From NCBI GenBank assembly GCA_949318235.1, contig OX439131.1:32488323-32552322 (forward strand): a stretch of DNA of 64,000 bases, written 5' to 3'. Below the pieces are notes generated by a model. It was given only the letters and a program-made list of their open reading frames with translations. It did not search any database and had not been told where the DNA came from. Positions 38,750-49,865 of the stretch are shown here, piece by piece (position 1 is the first letter of the stretch; each line of letters begins with the position of its first letter). The stretch is from Ecdyonurus torrentis (Eukaryota; Arthropoda; Insecta; Ephemeroptera; Heptageniidae). Made by a program: the position numbers and the translations under genes.

Positions 38750-39880
38750 ATATATTCTTATGAAAAAAAAAAAAAAAAAAAAAAAAAAAACTTTTGCTGC
38801 ATTTTGGTAAATATACTATCACAATCGTGTATACTTTTATTTTTCTTTGACGTTCTTGATTAGTAAAACAATTACTATGTATAATGACTTTGAAATAATT
38901 TCAAAATTTCATCAAACCAATATAACCACACTATATATTTTATTAAATAAAAAATGTGTATGTTTTTTTTAACTGCAATTTGTATTAATGATGTATTTCA
39001 TTTTCAGTGGGTTAATGTGGCTATTGATTTTAATGTTTGCGGTTGTTTTAAATTTCTTTTCTTTTTTATCTTGAATTTTTTTTATATATATTTACACCAC
39101 AGAGATGTAATATATTTTAAATTAAATAAACTTAAATTAATTTAGATAAATAGTTTATTTAAACTTTTATCAGTGCTAGATACAAAATGTTAAATGAAAA
39201 AGTCTTTCCTTTTTTTAATTTTAACAATGCATTGGTCCATAATAACTTTCCTTAACACTTTAAGACGATATCTTAAGGCATAACTATACTATCTTGATTA
39301 TAAATATAAAAAAAAAACTTTTTTTGTGTATTTAATAATTTACTTACTTAAAACTTTTATTACAAAACTTACATTCAACGCACCATTAATTCTACTTTTT
39401 TTTTTAAAATTAATGTTCCATTAAGCTCAACACTTAATTTGTTGAGATGAATTTTCTTTTGCTCCTTTTTTTATTTTAATTATAATTGCATAAGTAGATA
39501 ATTCAATGAAATTGTATACCATATTATTTAAATTAAGTTAGGTTTATTTATAATGTAATGAGTATGAAAATGTTTTATTTCATTGTTGATATATATTTAT
39601 TGTTATAGACAATAACAGAGCAAAAAACAAACAAAAAAAAAAAAAAAAAAACAGTAATGTATTTAAACGAGAGGCATAATATAGTGTTAAAGAAAATACA
39701 TTCAAGTGAAATAAAAAAAAAATTCTATTCATACTACAAAACTGAACAGAAAATAAAATAAAATGTTATAGTTGAATGCATTTACAGTAAACAGATTTGA
39801 TATTTTTGTCATTATTGTAGAATTACAATATTCCTATTAAAGTAATGATATTATATAATACATTTTTATTATAAATGTTA
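38750..39880. other. AT-rich non-coding stretch
   Basis: Poly-A at 38763-38790 and 39633-39651. No gene is recognised; the frame at 38954-39145 is F/Y/I-rich chance sequence. Confidence 0.6.
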
Positions 39881-40027
39881 TATACTTGACTCAAAAAACC
39901 TCGACCGATTTACTGTTTTGTCACTAATGTATCGCTCATTTTCTCGCAAGCATTTCACAGGGGGGTGGCTGGGCGATACCGTAAAAGGTCGAACAGCAGG
40001 TAGCTCAGGATTTTCGAGTCAAGTATA
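39881..40027 (-). mobile_element. Family 4 TA-flanked MITE, copy b, about 147 bp
   Basis: Ends TATACTTGACTCAAAAAA and TTTTCGAGTCAAGTATA are near-perfect inverted repeats. In reverse complement the interior matches 29859-30003 (GCTACCTGCTGTTCGACC, TATCGCCCAGCCACCC, GCGATACATTAGTGAC). The outermost TATA gives a TA target flank. Confidence 0.9.
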
Positions 40028-40950
40028 AAGAAAATTTGATTAAAAAAAAAAGCATAATTATTAAATATGAAAATACAAACTAATATATATGTACCAAAAG
40101 TAAATCCCAAACGTTTCTTATATGAAATGCATTTATCATTTCAGAATGGTTTTCAATTAATTTTGGTACAGATTCTGTCATATAAAATTTTACTCTATTT
40201 AGAGTAAAGGCAAAAAAAAAAAAAAAAAAAAAAAAAAAGTTCTATAAGTTAAAAAGGTATTTCATTTGTTTGTATACACCACGATTGAGTCACTTATAAT
40301 AAGTATTAATAACTTTATAATCAATAAAAATTATTATCTATCTAATCATTAAAGTTCTATTGAATACATATCTTCAAGCTTATGAGGAGAATAAATCATA
40401 TTACCTTAAAAACTATATACCAATATATTTATAAATATCATAAACTACATAATTTTCAATAAATTTTAAATTTATTTCAAAGGTACATGTTAAAAAAACA
40501 AACATAGATTTGACTTTGTAGTGCTGTGTTTTTTTGTGTTTGTTGATTTTACGGTCCAGTAGGTTGTTTGTTGTTAGCAGTTAAGAAAGAGACTGTCTAT
40601 TTTGTAGTAGATAAGTTGGTCACAACAACGTATTTGGTCAGAGGGCAAAGCTAAAGCCTTAGAGCCTTAGGGACTTATACAACTAGAGTAGCACAAGTAA
40701 TACATTTCTCACACTATCCCTAATCAAAAGAACGTGCAACTTTCTTAACAAAAGAAAAACATCCATAAGCTTTTTTTTTTATCAACTACAATAACAACTG
40801 CATTTTACTTTACCTTGGAGAGTTAACTCTAATTATAATTGTATGTCGTATTACAATGTTTGTTTTTGTTATCTAGATAATCTTACTTTAAATTCACTTT
40901 GTTATGAAATCAATATATTCAATTTGGCAATAATTTGTGTAATTTTGAAG
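40028..40950. other. AT-rich non-coding stretch
   Basis: Poly-A at 40211-40238. A slightly GC-richer unique stretch at about 40520-40760 is unrecognised. Confidence 0.6.
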
Positions 40951-41118
40951 CACTCGAAAAAATAGTGCATACTTTAGTTACAAACACTAACTTATTTAAT
41001 ATAATCACTTTTAAGTTATTATGAGTAACTAATTTGCCAATTATTAAAAATAGCTCATTTAAGTTGTTTGAAGTTGTTTTAAATTTATTTAAGCTATTTT
41101 AAGTTAAGATAGCTATTG

Positions 41119-41435
41119 TTAAAGGCGTAGAACACCTTGAACAAAAAAATTGCCTTACATCGTACCATATCTAAATATCAACGTCAATTTGACTGGAGTC
41201 ATAGATTTCTAATTTATTTTCCACTTACTAAATGGCATATGCGGGTTTATGACGTCACAGCTCGCTTGTTTCGGCGCGCGTGGACCATGCGAGCTGTGAT
41301 CTCATAAACCCGCATCTGCCATTTAGTAAATAGAAATTAAATTATAAATCAATGGCTCCGGTCAAATTAACGTTGATATTTAGGTATGTTAGGATATAAG
41401 TCAAGTTTTTTGTTCAAGGTGTTCTACGTCTTTAA
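41119..41435. mobile_element. Family 2 palindromic TTAA-flanked MITE, copy 2
   Basis: 317 bp with TTAA at 41119-41122 and 41432-41435. Ends AGGCGTAGAACACCTTGAAC and TTCAAGGTGTTCTACGTCT are near-perfect inverted repeats. The palindromic interior has TTTATGACGTCACAGCTCGC on the left; the right-arm octamer is mutated to TGATCTCA. The loop contains TCGGCGCGCG. Inserted in foldback element A. Confidence 0.93.
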
Positions 41436-41502
41436 TAATTTGTTAAAATGCATTATTTTAGCTACTCATAATAACTTAAACTCATATAACTTAGTGTATA
41501 CC

Positions 41503-41845
41503 TTAAAGCCATAGACCACATAAAACAACATGTGCTTTTTAATAGATAAACATGAAATAGGATCTTTAAAACTGATGACAATTTTTACCTAAAAGTTAAT
41601 GTAGCCCCACAAGAGAGCGTAAAAAAACTGTAAAGTATGCCATTTGCATGAAAATTCATGTTTATGACGTCAGAAACATGCAAAAATTAGTATGAAAATG
41701 TTGTGCGGGTTGCATAGATCGAATTTTCTTATCACTTCTACGGGGCTACTGTTGGTTTTTGAGACAAGCTAACGTTATTTATGTAAATCCCATCAAGTGT
41801 TTTGTGATATAAATGCTTATGTTTTTCTCTGGTCTATTCCTTTAA
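41503..41845 (+). mobile_element. Family 1 TTAA-flanked MITE, copy 8
   Basis: 343 bp with TTAA at 41503-41506 and 41842-41845. Ends AGCCATAGACCACATAAAAC and TCTGGTCTATTCCT. TGACGTCA at 41665. It lies 67 bp from the family 2 copy, in the same host palindrome. Confidence 0.93.
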
Positions 41846-41892
41846 ATAAGTTAGGATTCGTAACTTAATTAGTGCATTTTTTTTTTTGAGTG

Positions 41893-42529
41893 AGCTTTAT
41901 GTGTATTTTTCTAGAGTATAAGAGTTTTTTTGAGAATCGTTCGGGTACAAAATTATGCATACCATAATACTACTGCTTTTCATTTCAATTTTAGCATAAA
42001 CTATGAAAATAATGTAAGTGAATAATATAATGTAGTAGAGTAAGTAAATAACAGGGTTTATTTGTATTTTTATATTAAAAGATAAAAGCAATTTTGTAAT
42101 AAAACATGGTAAAAACTTCAACTAAAAAAATTCTTTACGTAATTTTTAACATGTATTTCAACATAATTTTATTTTTTTATAATCTTTTTGTTTATAAAAG
42201 AATATATAACAACAAAAGCTACTTTGTAGTATAGCAATATTTATTCTAGACAAAGTGTGAATAAACTATGAAATTTTGTGTTGTTTTCATGTTAAGTAAA
42301 TTAAATGAATAACACACTATAGTTTGAGATGTAAATAAAAAGAAAAGAAAAATCTTTACTAGCCTCTTAGAAAACAAAAGCCTAGATATAAAGGAGCTTA
42401 AAGTAAAGAAAATTCAAGGTTTCATGTAAGACAACAACTCAAAAGTTTCACACGGAGTGGTAACACTAAAATACACAGTTACCAGCTGTGCGATCTATAA
42501 TATAAACAGTGCAAATTATCTAACAAAAC
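41893..42529. other. AT-rich non-coding stretch, nothing recognised
   Basis: No repeat boundary or coding frame is supported here. Confidence 0.6.
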
Positions 42530-43180
42530 TTTATAATAAGGAAGTCTACACAAAAATTTCGTTGATAATTTTATTGCATATTCTAAAATTGTCCTGAATC
42601 GATACATTATGGGAATTTCGCATTTTTAACTTCATTGAGTATTTCTAATTAATTTTTAAAAGCCACGAAATGACGTCACAGGCTGCAACTTATACACGTG
42701 AACATAGGAAAAAGTTGCAGCCTGTGGCATCATTTTGTGACTTACAAAAATTAATTAAAAATACTTAAAGGTGTAGAACACCTTGAACACAAAACATGTC
42801 TAATATCCAATAAATATCAATGTTGATTTGGCCAGAGTCATTGATTTTTAATTTGTTTTCCATTCACAAAATGACAGCTGCAGGTTAATGACGTCACAGC
42901 TCGCCTGTTTTCGCGCTCGTAGACTAGTGAGCTGTGACGTCACAAACCCGCAGCTTCCATTTTGTAAATGAAAAACAAATAAGAAATCAATGACTCCGGT
43001 CAAATCAACGTTGATGTTTAGGTATGTTAGGCATTTTTTTTTTGTTCAAGGTTTTCTACGCCTTTAAAGAACTCAAAAATAAAAAATTCACGCATGTATA
43101 TCGGTTCAGTACAATGTACTCTTTTAGAATATATGAAATAAAATTACTACGTAAAAATGATTAGTCTTCCTCATTGATAT
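42530..43180. mobile_element. Foldback element B, split by a family 2 MITE
   Basis: Two levels of pairing are visible. The inner arms AAATGACGTCACAGGCTGCAA (written here as 42669-42689) and TTGCAGCCTGTGGCATCATT (about 42714-42734) form a hairpin. The outer arms GATAATTTTATTGCATATTC (about 42563) and GAATATATGAAATAAAATTA (about 43128) pair across the inserted MITE at 42765-43067. GGAAGTCT (42540) and AGTCTTCC (43162) extend the match. Outer limits are approximate. No coding frame. Confidence 0.75.
42765..43067. mobile_element. Family 2 palindromic TTAA-flanked MITE, copy 3
   Basis: 303 bp with TTAA at 42765-42768 and 43064-43067. Ends AGGTGTAGAACACCTTGAAC and TTCAAGGTTTTCTACGCCT. Both arm octamers are intact: TGACGTCA at 42889 and 42935, flanking a CGCGCTCG-containing loop. 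Inserted in foldback element B. Confidence 0.92.
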
Positions 43181-43450
43181 TATTTTCTTTGAAGCTATAG
43201 TATAAACTTAAAACTAGTTCACGCTGTGATATTAAATTGTGTCAACATAATTTATGTTTTATCAAAGTATTGCGCAGTAAAGCGCATGCGCATTTCAACT
43301 TATTACTGCTTTTTTATGCGATATCAATTGTCAATATAAAAATATTTCATAGCAAACATATATAATCACTGTGTACTTCTGAAAGTATTACTGTTGAGTT
43401 TTTTTTAAAAATATAATAAATATGCAGTTTTAAAACTTTATGTCATACCT
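43181..43450. other. AT-rich non-coding stretch, nothing recognised
   Basis: Only unique AT-rich sequence lies between the two MITE groups. Confidence 0.6.
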
Positions 43451-43655
43451 CTACACGGAAAAAGTAACTGAATAAATTTGTTAGATACATACAAAGTTTT
43501 TCAAGATCTAAAGAGATAAACTATACATCGCTGAAGAAATTACGTTTCTACTAACGATTTACTGTTTAAACTTTTTTCAACCAAGTTATTGGTTTGTACT
43601 GAAGAGTTACATCTATGTAACTGAATAATTTTTTTAATTTATGTTTTACGTGTAG
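43451..43655. mobile_element. Candidate MITE with CTACACG ends, about 205 bp
   Basis: Left CTACACGGAAAAAGTAACTG; the right edge reads TGTTTTACGTGTAG, giving imperfect inverted repeats CTACACGKAAAA followed by A-rich sequence. The motif GTAACTGAATAA occurs at both ends in direct orientation. No target duplication is visible, and the hAT element starts right at its edge. Moderate confidence only. Confidence 0.45.
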
Positions 43656-44231
43656 CGTCAGTGGCGTAACTTAAAAAATTTGGCTAGGGGGAAAAATCTG
43701 ACACGAGCCCCCCGGAAGGGGGACAGTGCCGTGGAGGAGGGGGGTTTGTGCGCCGCAGGCGAAAAATTTTGGAAAAGGGGGCGTGGCACTGAAATTTTAA
43801 GCTATTTTTTAAAATGAAAATTAAAAAGTGTCACTATAACATGAAAAAAAAAAAAAACTTAAAATGGTCTATCATACATGATTTTAATTTTTATCAATAG
43901 TTAATTTTTGCTATAAATAGAAAAAATACACAGGATACTTGAAGAAGACATTTATAGAAAATTTAATTAGAAGGTGCGGTGACAGTTAAAAAATGTAGTT
44001 AATATTAATACCCTCTGTCACAAAATGCATATATTTGATTGATCCACTTTAACTTTCAAATACTGTTTCTCAACATAAAATTTAATATCATCAATTTATT
44101 ATTATTATTTTTTTTTTTTTTTGCGCCAAGCATCAACGGGCCCCCCCAGAAGCCGACGGGCCCCCAGAAGTCAACGGGCCCGGGGGAACTCCCCCCTCTC
44201 CCCCCCTGGTAGTTACGCCACTGTGTAGCGT
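43651..44231. mobile_element. hAT-type MITE with 8-bp target duplication, 565 bp
   Basis: TGTAGCGT occurs directly at 43651-43658 and 44224-44231, an exact 8-bp target site duplication. The enclosed element (43659-44223) has 13-bp terminal inverted repeats CAGTGGCGTAACT. The CAGNGGCG start and 8-bp duplication are characteristic of hAT transposons. The subterminal ~130 bp on each side is strikingly GC-rich, including tandem CCAGAAGYCRACGGGCCC units at about 44135-44180, whereas the middle (about 43800-44110) is AT-rich. There is no transposase frame, so it is non-autonomous. Confidence 0.93.
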
Positions 44232-45452
44232 TGAATATAGTATTAACATATTTATGTTTAACGAGAAAAAAAACTAGTTGTAATAAGAAATATAATTCAA
44301 ATATAATAATAAACTTCCTAAGTAGAAAGCATATTATAACTTTAGTTCAGAAAAAGACCTCATAAAGTTATGTAATTATATGGTACTGGTAAAGTTACTA
44401 TATAAATACACTGTAAGTGCTTCCTTATTAAAATGTAATTTAAAGGGAAATCATCTGTCAATCAAAACGTTATAATGAATATTCAAATGTCTAAATTACA
44501 TCTAAATTAATTGCGTAATACTAGAACTGTCAAGGCCAAACTAAACAAATCCCCCTTCCTGAAATTAATTTCATACGCATATTTTGTTTCAAACTATTTT
44601 AAATATGTATAATACATAATAAATAGATTAATAATTAAATAAATTAATAATTTAATAATTGTAAAAGATTTACAATTTATTATATTTAAATTTTTACAAT
44701 TAAATGTGTTAACAATGAGCTTTATTTTATCTCAAAAACTGCTCTAGATTCAATGACTAGTCTTTAATTGTAACGTGCACGTACTGTACATCACTTATAT
44801 TTCTAATTTTGTAACAATATATCACGATTGAAAAACATGAATTTAAATTTACTGCATAATGCATATATATATATAAATTTAAGATGGAAATTTTAAGTCC
44901 CCTTTATTTGAGAGCACTGCATAGTATGTAAATTTGGTGTATAAAGTATTAATATTTTGGTATACAATATTCCTGACTCAACTTCATATCATGATACCGT
45001 CATATTATGACAGTATGATGATATTACTTGTATTACCGCATGATATTACGTCTGTATTACTTGTTAGGGTTTAAACTTACAATAACAATTATTATGACGT
45101 AAATATAAATACTATATATATATATATATATATATGAAAAGATTTACAAAATTTAATTAAAGTAATTGCAATTACGTATTTTTTTAATTAAGATTATATA
45201 ACGCTGTAAATATAAATTAAAACTATAACCCGTGATTTATAAAGATATATATTGTTCATTTCTTCAGATACATAATGATTATTTTATTAGAAGCTAACAA
45301 AAGAAAATTAAAGAAAGAATTTTTCTTTAAGTAAATAAATAATATAGTAAAGCTTTTAGAAATGCATCATTATTTTCTTCTTATAGCTTGCAAATCTGAA
45401 AGGAGATGAGCCGCAACGAGTAGTGGCTGCAGTAATGTAGAGCTGCAATTTG

Positions 45453-45489
<37 letters not shown>

Positions 45490-47511
45490 CTCTCTCCCTC
45501 TCTCTTCTGACAGATTGTACAGAATTTGCATACTACAATCTAATTGAAAATTAAACTGTAAAAATTAATATAACTTCATTTAGAACTTTATGATTAAAAA
45601 AAACTTTGATTATAAATGTCATAGCTAACATTAATATTAATAAAAAATTGAAAGTATGCAACAGTGTTGGAAGTACATGTGCTAGTTTTCACAAAAGTGA
45701 TGACTGAGGGAAACTAAGCCTATAATAATATAATTTTTCTAGACTTATATAGTACACAGTATAAAAATTGATAAATAAAAATGGATTTTTAACTATACGG
45801 CTTAGTTTTAAAAATCTGAAGTATACCTTAATGAAATATCATGGGATTTGAAGGATATGAATAATACGCACAGGATTTTTAATGCTTAGCTTAAATGCAC
45901 TGTTCTGTATTGAAAAGAAACATGAATGTGTAATCTTTAATAAAAACAACAATAATTATATAACATGCAGTAATGAAAAGAATACTGTCCAAAAAATTTT
46001 AATCGTTTTTATTTAAGTAAGATAATTAATTGTGTTATTAGTTTTAACTATTTTCACATAAAGTTTGAATAATATAGCATAGTTTAAATAATTGATTTTT
46101 TTTTTCAATAATATATATTTTTCTTGTTGTTTTGCGAATGATCAAATTAATGCGAGTGTACAACACAGTAATTCAATTACGTTCTCCATTATTGTGTTTG
46201 CTCAGTGATGGTAATGACATTGGAGTGACAAACTGGTCGACGCCGAAGCTGATAAAATCAACATCACGTCGCGAACTGATCGATCAATTGGAGAAAAAAA
46301 AAACAACGTGTTTGTTGTCTAGTTTTGGACCAATATAAATAAAATTTTCATTGTTAAAGTGTGAAGCCAAAAGAAGTTGTCAATAAAAGTTTAAAAATAA
46401 CAAAATAACAAAATAAAAATGTGTTTGTTATTTTTGTAAGTTTAGTTTGTTAACAAAATAAATTTTGTTTTTAATTTACTTACAAAGAGACTAACCAAGC
46501 CATAGTTTGCTAGCAAAAGTATTATTGGAAATAACAAGTAGGGAAAAAAAGTTGAAAAGAGCTTACGGATACCTATATTCTTCACATTCTTACAAAGTAG
46601 CAAAAATAACTTTTTTCTAAAAAAAAAAAAAAAAAAAAAGTTTGTCTCTAAAACTTTTTAACGATAGAAATATAGTAAAGTATTGTAAAACTACTTCAAT
46701 AATTTGTATTATCGACTTATATGAAAGATTTGCATTCCAATATATTTATAATTTAAATTTTGGCATGCAGTAAACAAGCAAGCCTTATTACAATCAATTT
46801 TATTATTACAATATAGTTTCATGTAGAAGAATTTGTGCTTTTTACAATGCATACAAATATAAATATATTTTATACCACTTTCTTTTAAATATGCATATTT
46901 TGCATATCAGTAAACATTACAATATTAAAACTTCTACTTGTATTGAATTTTTTTTTTGAAACAAACACAAAGTTTGAAGAATGAGTTTTATTGAAGCAAA
47001 TCCAATATCTGTAAGGGACAAAGTTGTATTTTTTTAGACGTAATACCAAAGAATAACGTAATAACGTCTATAAGATGTTGCAACAAAATACATGTATTCT
47101 TAAAGGTTTTGTTTGTTGTTACAGATTTTTTTCTTCCACTTTTAATAACGAACGAAGAACTACATGGATGTTATTAAGCTGAAGATAGAAAGAAATGTGA
47201 ATTGCTAAAGTAAGATTTTTTTTTTTTTTTTTTTACTATACAAATAATAATAATAAAAAACTGGCTGAAAATTGTTTTCATGTCAGTAAAGTTAAATTAA
47301 AAAAGTAATTAGATGATAAAAATAGCATTAAAAAAACTTAATTACATGTATTTCAAATAATGATGATTTCTTTACTAAACTGTCAAATGCACACTTCCTA
47401 GCTTGTATGATCTGTAGAAAAAAACATATTGACAGTTCATTATTGTCACGTTGGTTTTTGCTATTTAATATTATTTCAATGTATTTTTACCTCCTAAATT
47501 GCACATTGATT
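44232..47511. other. AT-rich non-coding stretch
   Basis: Holds a small inverted repeat at about 44988-45020 (CATGATACCGTCAT against ATGACAGTATGATG), a short (TA)n at 45113-45136, (CT)n at 45459-45507, poly-A at 46620-46639 and poly-T at 47217-47234. The stretch 46132-46338 is GC-richer and open for 68 codons, but I recognise nothing in it. Confidence 0.55.
45459..45507 (-). repeat. (CT)n microsatellite, imperfect
   Basis: A pure (CT)n run with GTTT and CCC interruptions in its second half. Confidence 0.95.
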
Positions 47512-47860
47512 AATGTGGGACATCAGGTATTACAGGATTTGACTAAAAAATTGTAAACAAAGAAAAATCTTAAATTTTGCACAGTAATACATTAGAATCT
47601 TCAAAATCTTTCAAAATCTTCAAAAATGTAAAACTTTTGGTGGGTCAGCATGATAGATTTTAAATTATGATTTTTTTTTTGAAATTTTAGTCCCAAAAGA
47701 GCCCATGTTAATTTAATTAATTATTTTCTCTCTTATCTGATAAGTCATGAGTTCTAAAAAAATTCCTTCATAGGTAGGTGTTACTATTAACTTTCAAATG
47801 GCATCATAAAATTCGGAAGTTTTCTTTTTAGATTTTGAGATGCAAGCCAATACAACCCTT
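47512..47860 (+). repeat. Dispersed repeat R2, copy b
   Basis: Aligns with 22878-23269, in the same orientation, with scattered indels. The best-conserved segment is GTTACTATTAACTTTCA through GATGCAAGCC at about 47781-47850. Non-coding and of unknown class. Confidence 0.7.
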
Positions 47861-48234
47861 AAGGAATATCAAACTCGTTTACCTTTTTTCCATTCTTATA
47901 TTCCCTTAATACTTTAATTTTGAAATTCTGAACTGATTTTTTTATTCTTTTTATATTTTTCTACATAATCATACATAATATTATTTTTCGTAATATTTTC
48001 TACCTGCTATGACAAGTACTCCTCTAACTATAATGTGTAATGATGTTCATACTTTGTACATGTATATACATGTATGCACATGTTTTTATTTTGCATGACA
48101 TGTATTACATACTGTATAATAAAATAAACAGTTTTCTGATGTAATTGGGTACATACGTCCTACCTGCGTCTATGCCAGAGTTGATCATAAAAATTGGGAT
48201 ATTTTTTAAATACAATATTAATAGTAATAGTTTT
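47861..48234. other. AT-rich non-coding stretch, nothing recognised
   Basis: Contains an ACATGTATATACATGTATGC-like palindromic run near 48058-48080. Confidence 0.6.
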
Positions 48235-48760
48235 CATACGAGACGCAAAACAAAGAAAAAAAATCACAATTTTTAAGAAACAAGTTATGTTATGAGTTTG
48301 TCCATGTAGGAACCCTTGGTACCCCAGTACATATCATGCCCAGACGAACTTTAGCTTGCACTACATGATGCGCATAGTTGGCAAACTCGATGTCAGTAAT
48401 GATGCTTTATTCTTGCACTCTGAGTCTTCCTAAACTTAAGTTTTGAAGACCGTGTCTCTCATGTAACCCTACAGAAGAAGATAGTTAAGGAAATAAGTAG
48501 GCCTAGGGACTTTAAATCCTATGTCTCAGTTGCTTTTGTGACCTAGTAAAACTTGGACATCGAGTTTGCAAACTGCGCATCATGTGACTCGAGCTTGAAG
48601 TCTATATGGACCTGTGATGGGATACCAAAGGGTTCCCACGTGGACAAACTCTAAGGTAAATTTGTTTATTAAAACAAACTACTGAACTACTGTATTTTTT
48701 TAAAGACTGTTTTCTTGTGAAAATATGTTGAGAATTTTCACTATCTTGCGTCTCGTAACA
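48235..48760. mobile_element. Large imperfect foldback element, about 525 bp
   Basis: Successive arm pairs nest: ACGAGACGCAA (48239) with TTGCGTCTCGT (48748); GAGTTTGTCCATGTAGGAAC (48294) with GTTCCCACGTGGACAAACTC (ends 48651); and GCGCATAGTTGGCAAACTCG (48371) with CGAGTTTGCAAACTGCGCAT (48569). The interior is GC-richer than the surroundings. No target duplication was identified, and no coding frame is visible. Class unassigned. Confidence 0.75.
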
Positions 48761-48973
48761 AGAATAATAAACGTACTATAGTGTAAACTGACATTTTTAA
48801 AAAATATATACAATTTCAAGCTTTAATTTCATGTATTAAACTCATATTTTATTTTTGAGCTGTAATTTTTAAATCAAAACGGAACCAATTTTAATGCCTA
48901 CCCTGTATTATTATTACACAATAAAGAATTACTTAAAATTTAAAGTAAAATAAATAATTGTATTACAAAATAC

Positions 48974-48975
<2 letters not shown>

Positions 48976-49013
<38 letters not shown>

Positions 49014-49385
49014 TGCTATATTGTGTTATTGTGCTATACACCAATCCCAGTCAAGACATTGTCTTATCGACACGTAAGGACTTTCCAATTAATGGAAAAG
49101 CACACACGGGCCGGCTACCGCCTATATAAGTACACAGCCTGGCATTCGCCATGACAACCTAGAGAAACCGTGGAAACATCTAGGCAGGCTGGTCGGTGCA
49201 ATCACATCAATCATGCACCTCCCGAATACTGTGCGTCGTCATGGAATGCATGTAAACATGCATCGTGCAACGTGTTGTGCTCTCACACTTGACGTACGCA
49301 CCCAGCAGTGGCTCGAACCTTTACTCGGTGAGGAGTACAAAGTTGCGAGTCAGCTGCCTTCACCACTCGGCCATACCAGCTCTAT
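48976..49385 (-). mobile_element. tRNA-headed SINE (SINE 2)
   Basis: On the minus strand it begins GAGCTGGTATGGCCGAGTGG with box A at 49363-49373 and box B GGTTCGAGCCA at 49309-49319. The 43-nt spacing and 'GGCCGAGTGG' start fit a head derived from a class II tRNA (Leu or Ser). The body continues through a central block (49141-49235) shared with SINE 1: GGCATTCGCC, GAAACCGTGGAAAC and CACCTCCCGAAT. It ends in a 35-nt A tail (plus-strand poly-T at 48976-49010). The pure tail suggests fairly recent insertion. The plus-strand frame at 49213-49428 over it is incidental. Confidence 0.88.
49309..49373 (-). promoter_or_regulatory. Internal Pol III promoter (boxes A and B) of SINE 2
   Basis: Box A TGGCCGAGTGG (49363-49373) and box B GGTTCGAGCCA (49309-49319) on the minus strand. 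Confidence 0.75.
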
Positions 49386-49779
49386 GGTTGATGAAGTGAT
49401 TTATCATTATATATACTGCAGTGATTGATAGTAAAGTAGATCAATTGATTTTACAATTATAGTATACATACACAAAAAATAATTAAGTTTTCTATTTAAT
49501 TTAATTTATTTTAGTTTCATTTTTTTTTTATGTCTACCTTTCTAAAAATTAATTATATAAATATATAAAACTAAAGTGGTTAAAAAAGGGTATATTTATT
49601 GCTTTACGTAATATGTTACATTGTACCGGAATACAAAGAAAATTTATTTCCCCTTTCTTTTCTTTGAATGTAGACCCAAAGCAAAGTGAATAGTACATAC
49701 ACATACATAGACCAACAATCGTACGTTTCAGGTCACTATTTCTACGCGTATCGTCTTTCTACTGCCTAACCGTGTCTCT

Positions 49780-49780
<1 letters not shown>

Positions 49781-49860
<80 letters not shown>
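49781..49860. repeat. (TA)n microsatellite, about 80 bp
   Basis: A pure TA array. Confidence 0.97.

Positions 49861-49865
<5 letters not shown>

Larger units (their letters stand above)
40951..41892. mobile_element. Foldback element A, split by two TTAA MITEs
   Basis: CACTCGAAAAAATAGTGCA at 40951 pairs with TGCATTTTTTTTTTTTGAGTG ending at 41892. Moving inward, CTAACTTATTTAA (40988) pairs with TTAAATAAGTTAG (41842), and TTTTAAGTTATTATGAGTA pairs with TACTCATAATAACTTAAAC (41463). The arms become contiguous only when the family 2 MITE (41119-41435) and family 1 MITE (41503-41845) are set aside, leaving an original palindromic element of about 280 bp. No coding frame. Its CAC...A-rich termini resemble those at 10932 and 43451. 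Confidence 0.8.

Noticed and set aside
49213..49428. Plus-strand open frame of 71 codons
   Set aside because: It is antisense to SINE 2 and covers its box A and box B.
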